The notes below the pieces were generated by a model, which was given only the letters and a program-made list of their open reading frames with translations, did not search any database and was not told the DNA's origin. From an uncultured Lachnospiraceae bacterium (lineage in GTDB: Bacteria; Bacillota_A; Clostridia; TANB77; CAG-508): 18,159 nt of DNA. The number at the start of each line of letters is the position of its first letter. Positions within the stretch are counted from its first letter, which is position 1. The position numbers and the translations under genes were made by a program. The DNA lies in contig CAMUZC010000023.1 in the NCBI GenBank assembly GCA_947165105.1, forward strand, positions 1-18,159, written 5' to 3'. This document shows, piece by piece, positions 7,806 through 15,776 of this stretch.

Positions 7806-8523
7806 CTAATTCTCATAAAAATAATCCATGATTCCATTATATATTCCCCAAGCTAATCTATCTTGATATTCATCATTAAGTAACAGTTGTTCTTCTTCTG
7901 GATTTGATAAAAATCCACATTCTACAATTGTAGTTGGAATTTCAACATGTTTCATTATATATACAGTATTTAATTTCATTGGTACTCTTTTATTCTCTTT
8001 TTGAATAGAATCATTTAAATTTGTTTGAATGCTTTTAGCTAGTTTTATACTTTGCTCATTTCCTTCTTGATAAAACGTTTGCCAGCCTGAATATTGTTGT
8101 TGTGGAATTTTATTTAAATGAATTGAAACAAATATATCTGCTGAACTCTCATTTCCTATTTTTACTCTATTATGTATGTCTGATATTTTTTTCTGTCTTA
8201 AAGTTTTACTGTCTATGTCATAAATTGCATTTTCATCAGAACGGGTTAATATTACAGTTGCACCACTTTGTTCTAGCAAACTTTGAACTTTTAAGGCAAT
8301 TTTTAAATTAGTTTCCGCTTCTGTTGTACCACGACTACTTTCTGCTCCGCTCATCTGGAACACCATGCCCTGCGTCTATAACTATTACTTTGTTTGATAC
8401 AGGCAGATTCACTGTAGCAACAATTTTAGGCTTTGTAAATGCAGATTTCATGGAAACTGCTGTTAGTGACAAGCAGAGTAAACTTCCTATTAAAATCAAT
8501 CTTTTTCTGTGAATTACTATCAT
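7806..8523 (-). CDS. cwlD: N-acetylmuramoyl-L-alanine amidase (CwlD-like, Amidase_3), read through a +1 shift at CGG
   Basis: Amidase_3 enzymes cleave the bond between MurNAc and L-Ala. In a single frame the gene is split at codon 59. Skipping the C of CGG gives one 238-aa protein, nearly the size of B. subtilis CwlD (237 aa). The restored protein has an N-terminal signal or anchor (residues about 8-24), KVIVIDAGHG with Zn ligand His53, GAESSRGTTEAETNL with likely Zn ligand Glu68, FVSIHLN with the third ligand, and TTIVECGFLSN with the catalytic Glu. Without the shift, translation stops after 62 codons and loses all ligands but the first. CwlD acts in spore cortex maturation in Bacillus; sporulation here is not shown. 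The start codon directly follows a terminator-like hairpin. Confidence 0.88.
8346..8349 (-). other. +1 frameshift / CGGA quadruplet site in the amidase gene
   Basis: Minus strand reads GAT GAG C GGA GCA GAA at codon 59. Skipping C joins DAGHGVPDE to GAESSRGTTEAE. The incoming frame hits TAG four codons after CGG. Gly is usual at this place after the DxGHGG/PD segment in Amidase_3 proteins. Confidence 0.88.
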
Positions 8524-8568
8524 AAAAAAAACACCTCATATTATAATATATGTGGTGTTTTTTATTAT
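8524..8568 (-). terminator. Terminator-like hairpin after the sortase gene, overlapping the amidase ribosome binding site
   Basis: On the minus strand AAAAACACC and GGTGTTTTT arms flank an AT-rich centre containing ATATTATAATAT, followed by T8 and then immediately the amidase ATG at 8523. The 3' arm contains GAGGTG, the only ribosome binding site for the amidase, 8-9 nt before ATG. It looks like a sortase terminator whose 3' arm doubles as the amidase translation signal. Confidence 0.65.
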
Positions 8569-8614
8569 ATTCATATAAATTTTCAACTTTTTCCGAAATT
8601 ATAGTATATTTATT

Positions 8615-9328
8615 TTATTCTACAACTCTACATTTAACAATCAACCTAGTTCTTCCTCCATCAGCACATGTTATCAATGTAGCCTCTGTTCTACCATTTG
8701 TAAGTTGACTTGTACATGCAACATCTGTTGGCTGAACAATAAATTTATCATAAACTTTATATTCTAAGGTTTTTCCTGTTTTGTCTGTTAACTGTACAGA
8801 ATCACCATTTTGAAGTTTGTGTAATTTTCCAAAAAATATATCTTTTCCATCATAATTATGTCCAACAATACAGTAATTTCCAACTGCGTTTGGTTCGCCT
8901 CCCCAGAATTTATTAAGTGATATTTTTAATAATTCATTTGTTGATTCTGATATAACTGGATATTTTATTTCTAATGATGGTATATTCAAAATAGAATCAA
9001 TTCTATATTCCGTACCATTCTCTGTTGTATACACTTTATTAAACTCATCTAATATTTTAGGTGGTTCTTTAGGAATTTCTGTTGCATTATCATTCAATGC
9101 GACAACTAGAATATCATCATCTTCGGCTACTGTAAGATCCTCAAAATCATTCATTACTTCATGAGATTTAGCTTCACCTTTTCTTTGAGAATATTCCGTT
9201 TTTATATAATATGAAGTTAGTATTATAACCACAAGTATTGATAACACAAATTGAATCTTGTAAAACAATTTCTTTCTTTTCAATTTAGGTGTTACATATA
9301 CTTTTTCGTTCACCAATATCTGATTCAT
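8615..9328 (-). CDS. Sortase family transpeptidase
   Basis: Sortases cut surface proteins at a C-terminal sorting motif and join them to the cell wall or to pilin subunits. The 237-aa protein has a basic N-terminus, one membrane anchor (about residues 22-42), an acidic linker and a C-terminal sortase domain. The catalytic triad is visible: His157 in CIVGHNYDG, Cys221 in TLITC and Arg228 in GGRTRLIV. The TLITC context fits class D/E-like sortases better than housekeeping SrtA, but I cannot fix the class by eye. No substrate with an LPXTG-type tail is in the window. It has its own promoter with a palindrome over the -35, and a terminator-like hairpin downstream. The ATG follows AAAGG by 9 nt. 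Confidence 0.9.
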   Translation of the reverse strand: MNQILVNEKVYVTPKLKRKKLFYKIQFVLSILVVIILTSYYIKTEYSQRKGEAKSHEVMNDFEDLTVAEDDDILVVALNDNATEIPKEPPKILDEFNKVYTTENGTEYRIDSILNIPSLEIKYPVISESTNELLKISLNKFWGGEPNAVGNYCIVGHNYDGKDIFFGKLHKLQNGDSVQLTDKTGKTLEYKVYDKFIVQPTDVACTSQLTNGRTEATLITCADGGRTRLIVKCRVVE

Positions 9329-9367
9329 ATATGAATACCTTTCTATTTTTATTTTTCATCTGTATTT

Positions 9368-9396
9368 ATTATACCATTTCTTTTACATAATGTAAA
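9368..9396 (-). promoter_or_regulatory. Promoter of the sortase gene
   Basis: TTTACA (9391-9396), a 17-bp spacer and perfect TATAAT (9368-9373) on the minus strand, about 40 bp upstream of the start codon. The -35 matches consensus at 5 of 6 bases. The promoter abuts the rsmA stop codon. Confidence 0.7.
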
Positions 9397-9397
9397 A
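9381..9397. promoter_or_regulatory. Perfect 17-bp palindrome over the sortase -35 (putative operator)
   Basis: TTTTACAT and ATGTAAAA flank a single central base. The palindrome covers the -35 hexamer and part of the spacer, the right place for a repressor. The TACA...TGTA core recalls BlaI/CopY-type boxes, but the spacing is not identical, so the regulator is unknown. Confidence 0.5.
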
Positions 9398-10258
9398 CTA
9401 TTTTGCTATTTTATCACTTAGATTCTTGAAGTCATTCATACTTAAACTTTCTCCCCTTACATTCATGTCTAAACCAATTTCTTCAAATGCTTGTTTTGCT
9501 TCCTCTTTGTTATTAAACATTCCTCCATTTACTAATGCATTCATTAATGTCTTTCTTCTTTGCATAAAACTAACTTTAATTAGTTTAAAAAACAAATCTT
9601 TATCTTTCAGCTCAATAGCAGGTGTTTTTCTTATTTTTAGTTTTATGACTTCAGATTGAACCTCTGGTTCAGGTATAAATGAATTATTTTCCACTATCAT
9701 TATACTTTCTGATTCAGCATAATAATATACACTATATGTAATTGCTCCACTTACTTTATCCCCTGGGGTTGCAATCAATCTATCAGCAACTTCTTTTTGA
9801 ATCATAACCGTAATGCTTTCTATATCTAACTCTTCTTCTAATAGTTTCATTATTATTGGAGTAGTAATATAATATGGAAGATTTGCCACAATCTTTGCAC
9901 TTGTTAAATTATGTTCTTGTTTCTCTTTTTTTATTAATTCAGCCAAATCAACTTTAAGAACATCTTCATTAATAACTTCAAAATTGTCATACATAAAAAA
10001 TCTTTCATTTAAAATTTTTATCATTCTATTATCAAGTTCAATAGCAATCACTTTTCCAGCATTTTCAAGTAGACTTTCAGTTAATGTTCCTAAACCAGGA
10101 CCAATTTCAATTACTAAATCACTTTTACAAATTTCAGAAGACCCAACAATATTGCTAACAACTTCTTCGTTAATTAAAAAATTTTGTCCCAAACTCTTAT
10201 TAGCACTAATTCCATATTTTCTCATTATAAACCTAGTTTTTTCTTTCAAATTTTCCAT
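9398..10258 (-). CDS. rsmA: 16S rRNA (adenine(1518)-N(6)/adenine(1519)-N(6))-dimethyltransferase RsmA/KsgA
   Basis: RsmA dimethylates two adjacent adenines in the 3'-terminal hairpin of 16S rRNA during 30S maturation. The 286-aa protein has the KsgA start (KYGISANKSLGQNFLIN), SAM motif I (IEIGPGLGTLTESLL, about residues 50-65), motif IV NLPYYITTPII (about 125-135) and the C-terminal domain with SFMQRRKTLMNAL. Length is typical. The ATG follows GGAGGAG by 6 nt. It is not a wall gene and is out of place in a dcw cluster, but it is intact and its codon use matches its neighbours. Its single CGG is out of frame. Confidence 0.96.
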   Translation of the reverse strand: MENLKEKTRFIMRKYGISANKSLGQNFLINEEVVSNIVGSSEICKSDLVIEIGPGLGTLTESLLENAGKVIAIELDNRMIKILNERFFMYDNFEVINEDVLKVDLAELIKKEKQEHNLTSAKIVANLPYYITTPIIMKLLEEELDIESITVMIQKEVADRLIATPGDKVSGAITYSVYYYAESESIMIVENNSFIPEPEVQSEVIKLKIRKTPAIELKDKDLFFKLIKVSFMQRRKTLMNALVNGGMFNNKEEAKQAFEEIGLDMNVRGESLSMNDFKNLSDKIAK

Positions 10259-10317
10259 TTCTTGCTCCTCCTATATTACAACATTTTGTCAAACCTTCTC
10301 TCGACAGTACAAAAAAA

Positions 10318-10659
10318 TTATTTAATTAATAAACTCTTTTTCTTAGCCGATAAATCCTGCAAAATATCAACAACATTAATAGGTGAAACTTTGTTAACCT
10401 TAAGCAATTCCAGAACCCTATCAGCTACTTCCTCTTTTTCTATACAATTAAATATTTCTTTTTTCTCTTCACTTACTATATTATTGTTCACGTATTTCTT
10501 AACTACTTCTATCCCAAATTTTTGATTTCTATTTTTCTTATTTGTAATATTACTAATAATCTTATAATATTTCAGTTCTACTTTTCCTTTTCTCATAATA
10601 CTTTCAACATCATTACTATCTATTGATGTACCACCATAAAATTCTCTAATAATTTCCAT
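10318..10659 (-). CDS. Small cytosolic protein, DUF6514-like
   Basis: A 113-aa soluble protein with no membrane segment or signal. The pattern (VELKYYKIISN, then QKFGIEVVKK, then a helix VADRVLELLKVNKVSPINVVDILQD) resembles the DUF6514 family of small Clostridia proteins, whose function is unknown. The longest frame starts at 10719, but the ATG at 10659 follows GGGAGG by about 8-9 nt and lies downstream of a likely promoter, so it is preferred. It is 59 bp upstream of rsmA and may share its transcript. The family call is from memory of the pattern and should be treated as moderate. Confidence 0.72.
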   Translation of the reverse strand: MEIIREFYGGTSIDSNDVESIMRKGKVELKYYKIISNITNKKNRNQKFGIEVVKKYVNNNIVSEEKKEIFNCIEKEEVADRVLELLKVNKVSPINVVDILQDLSAKKKSLLIK

Positions 10660-10686
10660 ACAAAAATCCTCCCATTCACAAATTCC

Positions 10687-10715
10687 AATATATATTAGAC
10701 TTGTCCTATTTTCAA
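10687..10715 (-). promoter_or_regulatory. Probable promoter of the DUF6514-like gene and rsmA
   Basis: TTGAAA (10710-10715), 17 bp, then TATATT (10687-10692) on the minus strand, about 30 bp before the preferred ATG at 10659. This supports the shorter start because the longer frame would begin upstream of the promoter. Confidence 0.5.
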
Positions 10716-10785
10716 GCATTTTCGTACGTCAAATTATTCATATTTTTTACTTTTATTTACTGTATATTATAAAATTCGACACAAT

Positions 10786-11904
10786 TTATCTTTTTACCAC
10801 TTCACATATTTCTTTATATATCTTATCTTCAACATTTTTTATCTCAAGACTATTTACTTTTCTTCCCATTTCTTGTAATTGTTTTCTATCAGAAGTTAAT
10901 CTATCTAGCTTTTCTGATAAGATACTACTATTTAATTCTGAATTTAATATTACCTCAGCACCACCTAGTTTTTCAACAACCCTTGCATTGTCTTCTTGTC
11001 TGTTAGCTCCTACACTTGGTAATGGGATGAAAATAGCTGGTTTACATGAAATTGCAAGTTCCGTTACAGTCATTGCACCACTTCTTGCAATTATTAAATC
11101 TGATAAAGCATACATTTCTTCCATATTATAAATATATGGTAATGGCTTACAATTAGGTAAATTATTAATATCCATACCATTATTCTTTAATTCGTCTGCG
11201 ATAATGTCATATTGCTTTTGACCAGTTGCCCATACTAGTTGATAATTATTAATTTTATGTTCTTTTAGCATCCCAATAATAGCATCATTTATAGCTTTAG
11301 CCCCTTGGCTTCCACCAAAAACAAGTACTATAGGTAAATTTGAATTTAGCCCTAATTCACTTAATAATTCATTTTTTCTATCCACTGTTAAATCAATTTT
11401 TTTAACTTTGGTTGGGGTTCCTGTTACAACAACTTTTTTAGCCATAGATAATCTTTCTTTTGCGGCATCAAAAGCAACCAAAACCTTTGTAGCTTTTTTA
11501 GCAAACATTTTAACAGCCTTACCAGGATATGCATTGCTTTCATGCAAAACAGAAGGAATATTTAAAGCAGTTGCAGCAGCAAAAACCGGTCCGCAAATAT
11601 AACCTCCTGTTCCAATTACAACATCTGGCTTGAATTCTTTAATGTATTTCTTAGCTTTACTTGTACTTGTAGCTGTCTTAATCATATTCTTTAAATTTGT
11701 TAATGACAATTCCTTCTTAAGGCCATATGCCTCCAAAGTTTTAAGTTCGTACCCAGCCCTAGGTACTAAATCAGTCTCCAATCCCCTAGAAGTTCCAATA
11801 AAAACAATCTCTGAACCAGGTTCTTCCTCTTTTATCTTATTCGCAATAGCTATACCTGGGTTAATATGTCCCCCAGTTCCAGCCGCCGAAATAATAACTT
11901 TCAT
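10786..11904 (-). CDS. murG: UDP-N-acetylglucosamine--N-acetylmuramyl-(pentapeptide) pyrophosphoryl-undecaprenol GlcNAc transferase MurG
   Basis: MurG adds GlcNAc to lipid I to make lipid II on the inner membrane face. The 372-aa protein has the GT-B N-terminal glycine loop (SAAGTGGHINPGIAIA), GTGGYICGP near residue 100, GGSQGAKAIN near 200 and the UDP-GlcNAc-binding IARSGAMTVTELA segment near 273, then PLPSVGANRQEDNA. Length is normal. The ATG follows AAAGGAGG by 7 nt. A terminator-like hairpin separates it from ftsW, so its expression may be partly uncoupled. Five CGG trinucleotides are all out of frame. Confidence 0.97.
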   Translation of the reverse strand: MKVIISAAGTGGHINPGIAIANKIKEEEPGSEIVFIGTSRGLETDLVPRAGYELKTLEAYGLKKELSLTNLKNMIKTATSTSKAKKYIKEFKPDVVIGTGGYICGPVFAAATALNIPSVLHESNAYPGKAVKMFAKKATKVLVAFDAAKERLSMAKKVVVTGTPTKVKKIDLTVDRKNELLSELGLNSNLPIVLVFGGSQGAKAINDAIIGMLKEHKINNYQLVWATGQKQYDIIADELKNNGMDINNLPNCKPLPYIYNMEEMYALSDLIIARSGAMTVTELAISCKPAIFIPLPSVGANRQEDNARVVEKLGGAEVILNSELNSSILSEKLDRLTSDRKQLQEMGRKVNSLEIKNVEDKIYKEICEVVKR

Positions 11905-11933
11905 TATATATCCTCCTTTATATTTTTCTATAT

Positions 11934-11981
11934 AAAAAATGTGTCATCCCTAAATCTCCTCAGAGAATTCAAATGACACAT
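11934..11981 (-). terminator. Terminator-like hairpin between ftsW and murG
   Basis: Nine-bp arms ATGTGTCAT (11973-11981) and ATGACACAT (11939-11947) enclose a second short inner stem, then T6 on the minus strand. It begins 12 bp after the ftsW stop and ends 20 bp before the murG ribosome binding site. It could be a partial terminator or an attenuator within the cluster. Confidence 0.6.
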
Positions 11982-11992
11982 CTAACTTAAAC

Positions 11993-13142
11993 CTATACTT
12001 TAGCTCCAGCTCTCGAAATATTAAGTAAAACCCCAACATTGCAAAGTAAAATAAGCAACGCAGTTCCACCATAACTAAAGAAAGGCAAAGCCATACCAGT
12101 AGTAGGAATAGAAGCAGTAACAACCGCAATATTAATAATAGCTTGAGCACCAATCAAAGTTGTAATACCAATTGCCATTAAGCTTCCAAACATATCTGGA
12201 GCTTTCATGGCAACTAAAATACCTCTCCAAATAAAAATTGCAAATAAAGCAATTACAAATAAGCATCCTACAAATCCGAGCTCTTCTGCTAATATTGCAA
12301 AAATGAAATCATTGTGTGGTTCTGGAATATATAGATATTTTTGCTTACTTTGACCAAGGCCTACACCAAAAAATCCACCTGAACCAATTGCATACAAACT
12401 CTGTACCATTTGATATCCAGTACCTTGAGCATCTGCCCATGGATTAAAATATGTTGAAATTCTGTCTAATCTGAATCCACCTTTGCCTGACATTTGAAGT
12501 ATTCCAACAATTGTTCCTAATCCTAATATTCCTATACCACCTGATGCTGCAAAATGTTGTATTCTACAACCAGCCATAACCATCATTGTAATTGCTATTA
12601 TAATAATTACTAAAGAAACACTTAAATGGTTTTGCACTCCAAACAATATAGCAATTGGTGGTGCAATAAAACATAAAGGTTTAAGAAAACCTTTTTTCAA
12701 ATCAGTTAAATCTGATTTATGATCAGCTAAGTATCCAGCATAAAAAATTATCATTCCCGTTTTTGTAAGCTCAGATGGTTGGAATTGAGTAAAGCCTAAA
12801 TTAACCCATCTTGTTGCCCCTTTAACTGAAACTCCAAGTACTGGAACTAAAACCAAAAGTAATACTATCCAAGATCCAAAATAAATTGGCCAATAATATT
12901 TTTTATAAAATCTATAATCAATTTTTGATATAACAAACATTAATATTAAACCCACAATTGCAAATGCGAATTGTTTTTTTACATATGTATAACTATTTCC
13001 AGTTGTTGAAAGTGCTGATGGTGCACTTGCTGAAAGAATCATAATAATTCCCATAGCAAGTAGAACAAGAACTGTTATACAAAGTACAAAATCAAATTGA
13101 TTATTAACGAAATTCGATACTCTTTTTATTCTTTTTCCGCAT
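11993..13142 (-). CDS. ftsW: FtsW/SpoVE-type lipid II polymerase (SEDS), read through a +1 shift at codon 2
   Basis: SEDS proteins polymerise lipid II into glycan strands with a partner transpeptidase. The zero frame from the ATG at 13140-13142 is ATG CGG and stops after 12 codons. Skipping the C gives a 382-aa protein starting MGKRIKRVSNFVNNQFDF, then the first membrane segment VLCITVLVLLAMGIIMILSA. About ten membrane segments follow, with SEDS motifs such as GATRWVNLGFTQFQPSEL, GGFFGVGLGQSKQKYLYIPEPHNDFIFAILAE and TTGMALPFFSYGGT. AAGGAG lies 7 nt before this ATG. The coding frame has a stop (TAA) directly upstream and no other start before the Met in the middle of membrane segment 1. It lies about 30 bp downstream of mraY. 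Confidence 0.92.
13136..13139 (-). other. +1 frameshift / CGGA quadruplet site at codon 2 of ftsW
   Basis: Minus strand reads ATG C GGA AAA AGA. The P-site codon at the shift is the initiator AUG, so slippage of the P-site tRNA would pair initiator tRNA with UGC, which is unlikely. This site therefore favours four-base reading of CGGA in the A site. Confidence 0.85.
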
Positions 13143-13173
13143 TAGTGTTCTCCTTTTTTGTGTTTTATACTTT

Positions 13174-14154
13174 CTAAACCATAAAAATTGCGATCACTGA
13201 AAGTCCTAAAGTAATTAAGCTAAACACTGAAACTACTTTATTTTCATTCCAACCACTTAATTCAAAATGGTGATGAATTGGTGCCATTTTGAATATTCTT
13301 TTTCCTGTTTTTTTATAATATAAAACTTGCATCATAACTGATAAAGTTTCTATTATAGGAATTAATGCTAAAACTACTAATATGAATGGCATTTTTAAAT
13401 ATAAAGCCATTCCTGCAATTGCTCCACCTAGAAGTAATGAACCTGTATCTCCCATAAACACTTTTGCAGGATGAAGATTAAATATTAAAAATCCTAAACA
13501 TGCTCCAACTAGTATACATCCCATTAAAGTTATTTCTTCTACATTAAATGCAATGCCTATTACTGCTAAAGCTGTAATTATAATCGTTGTTACACTTGTT
13601 GCCAAACCGTCTATTCCATCCGTTAAATTTACTGCATTAGTTGTTCCTAATAGAACAAAAATTGCAAATGGTATATATAACCATATTGGTAAATTTATAT
13701 ATTGCTTAATAATTGGAATATATGTATCTGTTCCTATATCTGAAAATTTTGCTAAATATACTGTATATCCTACTGCTACTATTAGCAATCCTATCATTTT
13801 ATACATTGGTTTTAAACCTTTTGTATTTTTTAAAACTAATTTTTTAAAATCATCAACAAATCCTACAACCCCAAAACCAATTGTAACAAATGCAAGTGGA
13901 ATTAATCTTTCAGCAATAGGTTTTGTTTCTCCTCCATGAATAAATGTAAAAACTGTAGCTGTTGCAATAACTATTGTTACTGCCATTATAATACCTCCCA
14001 TTGTGGGAGTTCCTTGTTTTTTTAAGTGTGACTGTGGTCCATCATCCCTTTCGATTTGTCCTACTTTCAATCTTCTTAATATAGGTAATATTATCAATGC
14101 AGAAATTATACTTATTACAAATGATAATATAGTTACCTGAATTTGTATTTCCAT
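13174..14154 (-). CDS. mraY: Phospho-N-acetylmuramoyl-pentapeptide-transferase MraY
   Basis: MraY moves phospho-MurNAc-pentapeptide onto undecaprenyl phosphate, giving lipid I. The 326-aa polytopic protein has the family motifs: GQIERDDGPQSHLKKQGTPTMGG near residue 35, the Asp pair FVDDFKK near 103, NLTDGIDGLA near 176, FMGDTGSLLLGG near 232 and APIHHHFE near 293. About ten membrane segments are predicted from hydrophobicity. Length is typical. It follows murE by 19 bp. The nearest GGAGG is about 12 nt upstream of the ATG, slightly long. murF and murD, which often flank mraY in dcw clusters, are absent. Confidence 0.97.
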   Translation of the reverse strand: MEIQIQVTILSFVISIISALIILPILRRLKVGQIERDDGPQSHLKKQGTPTMGGIIMAVTIVIATATVFTFIHGGETKPIAERLIPLAFVTIGFGVVGFVDDFKKLVLKNTKGLKPMYKMIGLLIVAVGYTVYLAKFSDIGTDTYIPIIKQYINLPIWLYIPFAIFVLLGTTNAVNLTDGIDGLATSVTTIIITALAVIGIAFNVEEITLMGCILVGACLGFLIFNLHPAKVFMGDTGSLLLGGAIAGMALYLKMPFILVVLALIPIIETLSVMMQVLYYKKTGKRIFKMAPIHHHFELSGWNENKVVSVFSLITLGLSVIAIFMV

Positions 14155-14173
14155 CTTTTGCTATTTCCTCCTC

Positions 14174-15649
14174 CTATTGTTTCCCATTCATTATTTCATT
14201 AACTATAACTCGTTCATCAAAAGGATGTTTTACACCATTAATTTCTTGATATGGTTCGTGACCTTTACCAGCAAGAATAATAATATCATTTTTATTAGCC
14301 ATTTTTATGGCATATTTAATTGCTTCAATTCTATCTACAATACATATATATTTACCCTTAGTCTTTTTCATTCCTTCTTCAATTTGTTTTACAATTTTTG
14401 TTGGATCTTCTGTACGTGGATTATCTGATGTTATAATTGTGAAATCAGCAATTTTTCCAGAAATTTCTCCCATTAATGGACGCTTTCCTGAATCTCTGTC
14501 TCCTCCACATCCAAATAAACTAATTAATCTTCCTTTTGTATATGATTTAGTAGCAGAAAGAATGTTTTCTAAACTTTCTGGTGAGTGAGCATAGTCAATC
14601 ATAATTGTTAGACCCTTTGGATTGTCAATTAGTTCACTTCTTCCTGGAACTTTTAAATCTAATAATGCTTCTTTTATTTCTTCAGCTCCACATCCAAGTT
14701 TTGTTGTAATAGCAATTGCAGCTAATGCATTGTATACACTAAATCTTCCTGGAATGTCTATTTTTATTCTTTCATTTCTTGTACCAATTTTAACTTTAAA
14801 GTCAACCGCTGCATTTGTAATTGTTATATCTTTTGCTAACAAATTGCAGTAATTGTCAATTCCGTATGTTGATATATTCTTTTCTGGTAATAATCTTGGT
14901 ATTTTAGATGTTTGTAAATCATCAGCATTTACAAAACAAACTTTACACATATCAAATAATTTTAATTTTGATTCAAAATAATCCTTCATATCAGGATGCT
15001 CTTTAGGGCTGATATGATCTTCTGAAAAATTAGTAAATACTCCTATATCAAAATCACATCCAGCAACTCTATTTAATTTTAAGCTTTGTGATGAAACTTC
15101 CATAATAACTACTTCACATTTGGCTTTAGCCATTTGGCTAAATACTTGTTGTAATTTTGTACTTTCAGGTGTAGTTCTATCGCTATCTTCTAGTTTTTTA
15201 TCACCAATATATGTTGCAATTGTTCCTACTAATCCCACTTTTTTTCCAGCTTTTTCTAAAATTCTTTTTACCATAAAGCTTGTAGTTGTTTTTCCTTTTG
15301 TTCCTGTTATTCCAACAAGTTTGAATTTTCTTGATGGATTATCATAAAAATTGCAAGCGCAAATTGCAAGTGCTAATCTTGTGTCTTGTGATAAAATTAT
15401 TGTAACTTTATCCATAATTTCTTTTAATAATTTTTTATCCATATCTATACTTGCAAGTACTGCAACGGCACCTTTTTTTATTGCCTCTTTAATATATTCG
15501 TGCCCATCAACATCAAAACCTTTTATTGCAACAAACAATCCACCTTTTTTGATGTTTCTTGAATCACTTTCAACATTTGTTATATCTATATTTAAGTCAC
15601 CTTTAACTTTTAGTCCTTCTAGTCCTGATAATATGTTTTTTAATTCCAT
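14174..15649 (-). CDS. murE: UDP-N-acetylmuramoyl-tripeptide synthetase MurE
   Basis: MurE ligates the third amino acid to UDP-MurNAc-L-Ala-D-Glu with ATP. The 491-aa protein has the Mur ligase N-terminal domain (VESDSRNIKKGGLFVAIKG), the P-loop GITGTKGKTTTS near residue 110, central motifs (TTPESTKLQ, EVSSQSLKLNRV, FSEDH), and the C-terminal DNPR motif (TSDNPRTEDP) typical of meso-diaminopimelate-adding enzymes. This predicts mDAP peptidoglycan. The ATG follows GGAGG by 6 nt. It has a good promoter in the gap after the transpeptidase gene and starts the murE-mraY-ftsW run. Confidence 0.97.
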   Translation of the reverse strand: MELKNILSGLEGLKVKGDLNIDITNVESDSRNIKKGGLFVAIKGFDVDGHEYIKEAIKKGAVAVLASIDMDKKLLKEIMDKVTIILSQDTRLALAICACNFYDNPSRKFKLVGITGTKGKTTTSFMVKRILEKAGKKVGLVGTIATYIGDKKLEDSDRTTPESTKLQQVFSQMAKAKCEVVIMEVSSQSLKLNRVAGCDFDIGVFTNFSEDHISPKEHPDMKDYFESKLKLFDMCKVCFVNADDLQTSKIPRLLPEKNISTYGIDNYCNLLAKDITITNAAVDFKVKIGTRNERIKIDIPGRFSVYNALAAIAITTKLGCGAEEIKEALLDLKVPGRSELIDNPKGLTIMIDYAHSPESLENILSATKSYTKGRLISLFGCGGDRDSGKRPLMGEISGKIADFTIITSDNPRTEDPTKIVKQIEEGMKKTKGKYICIVDRIEAIKYAIKMANKNDIIILAGKGHEPYQEINGVKHPFDERVIVNEIMNGKQ

Positions 15650-15677
15650 AAAAAACCTCCAATTACAATTTTTTTCT

Positions 15678-15706
15678 ATTATATCTCTATTTTTTTATTT
15701 TAGCAA
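15678..15706 (-). promoter_or_regulatory. Promoter of murE
   Basis: TTGCTA (15701-15706), 17-bp spacer, perfect TATAAT (15678-15683) on the minus strand, about 30 bp before the murE ATG. It allows murE-mraY-ftsW to be expressed apart from the transpeptidase gene. Confidence 0.62.
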
Positions 15707-15776
15707 GACCAAATTTGAGCAATTTTGAACGTTTACACGTTGTAGTTTTTGCATTAATTTAAGCTTTTTACATTAC

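Noticed and set aside
10660..10719. Longer start of the DUF6514-like gene.
   Set aside because: The ATG at 10659 has a strong GGGAGG and lies after a promoter; the extra 20 residues lie on promoter DNA.
11950..12153. Small minus-strand frame overlapping the end of ftsW.
   Set aside because: It is a hydrophobic, Leu-rich out-of-frame shadow of the ftsW membrane segments with no ribosome binding site.
15727..15740. Short dyad AACGT-TTAC-ACGTT upstream of the murE promoter.
   Set aside because: Arms of 5 bp in AT-rich DNA are too short to support a function, though it could be an operator.
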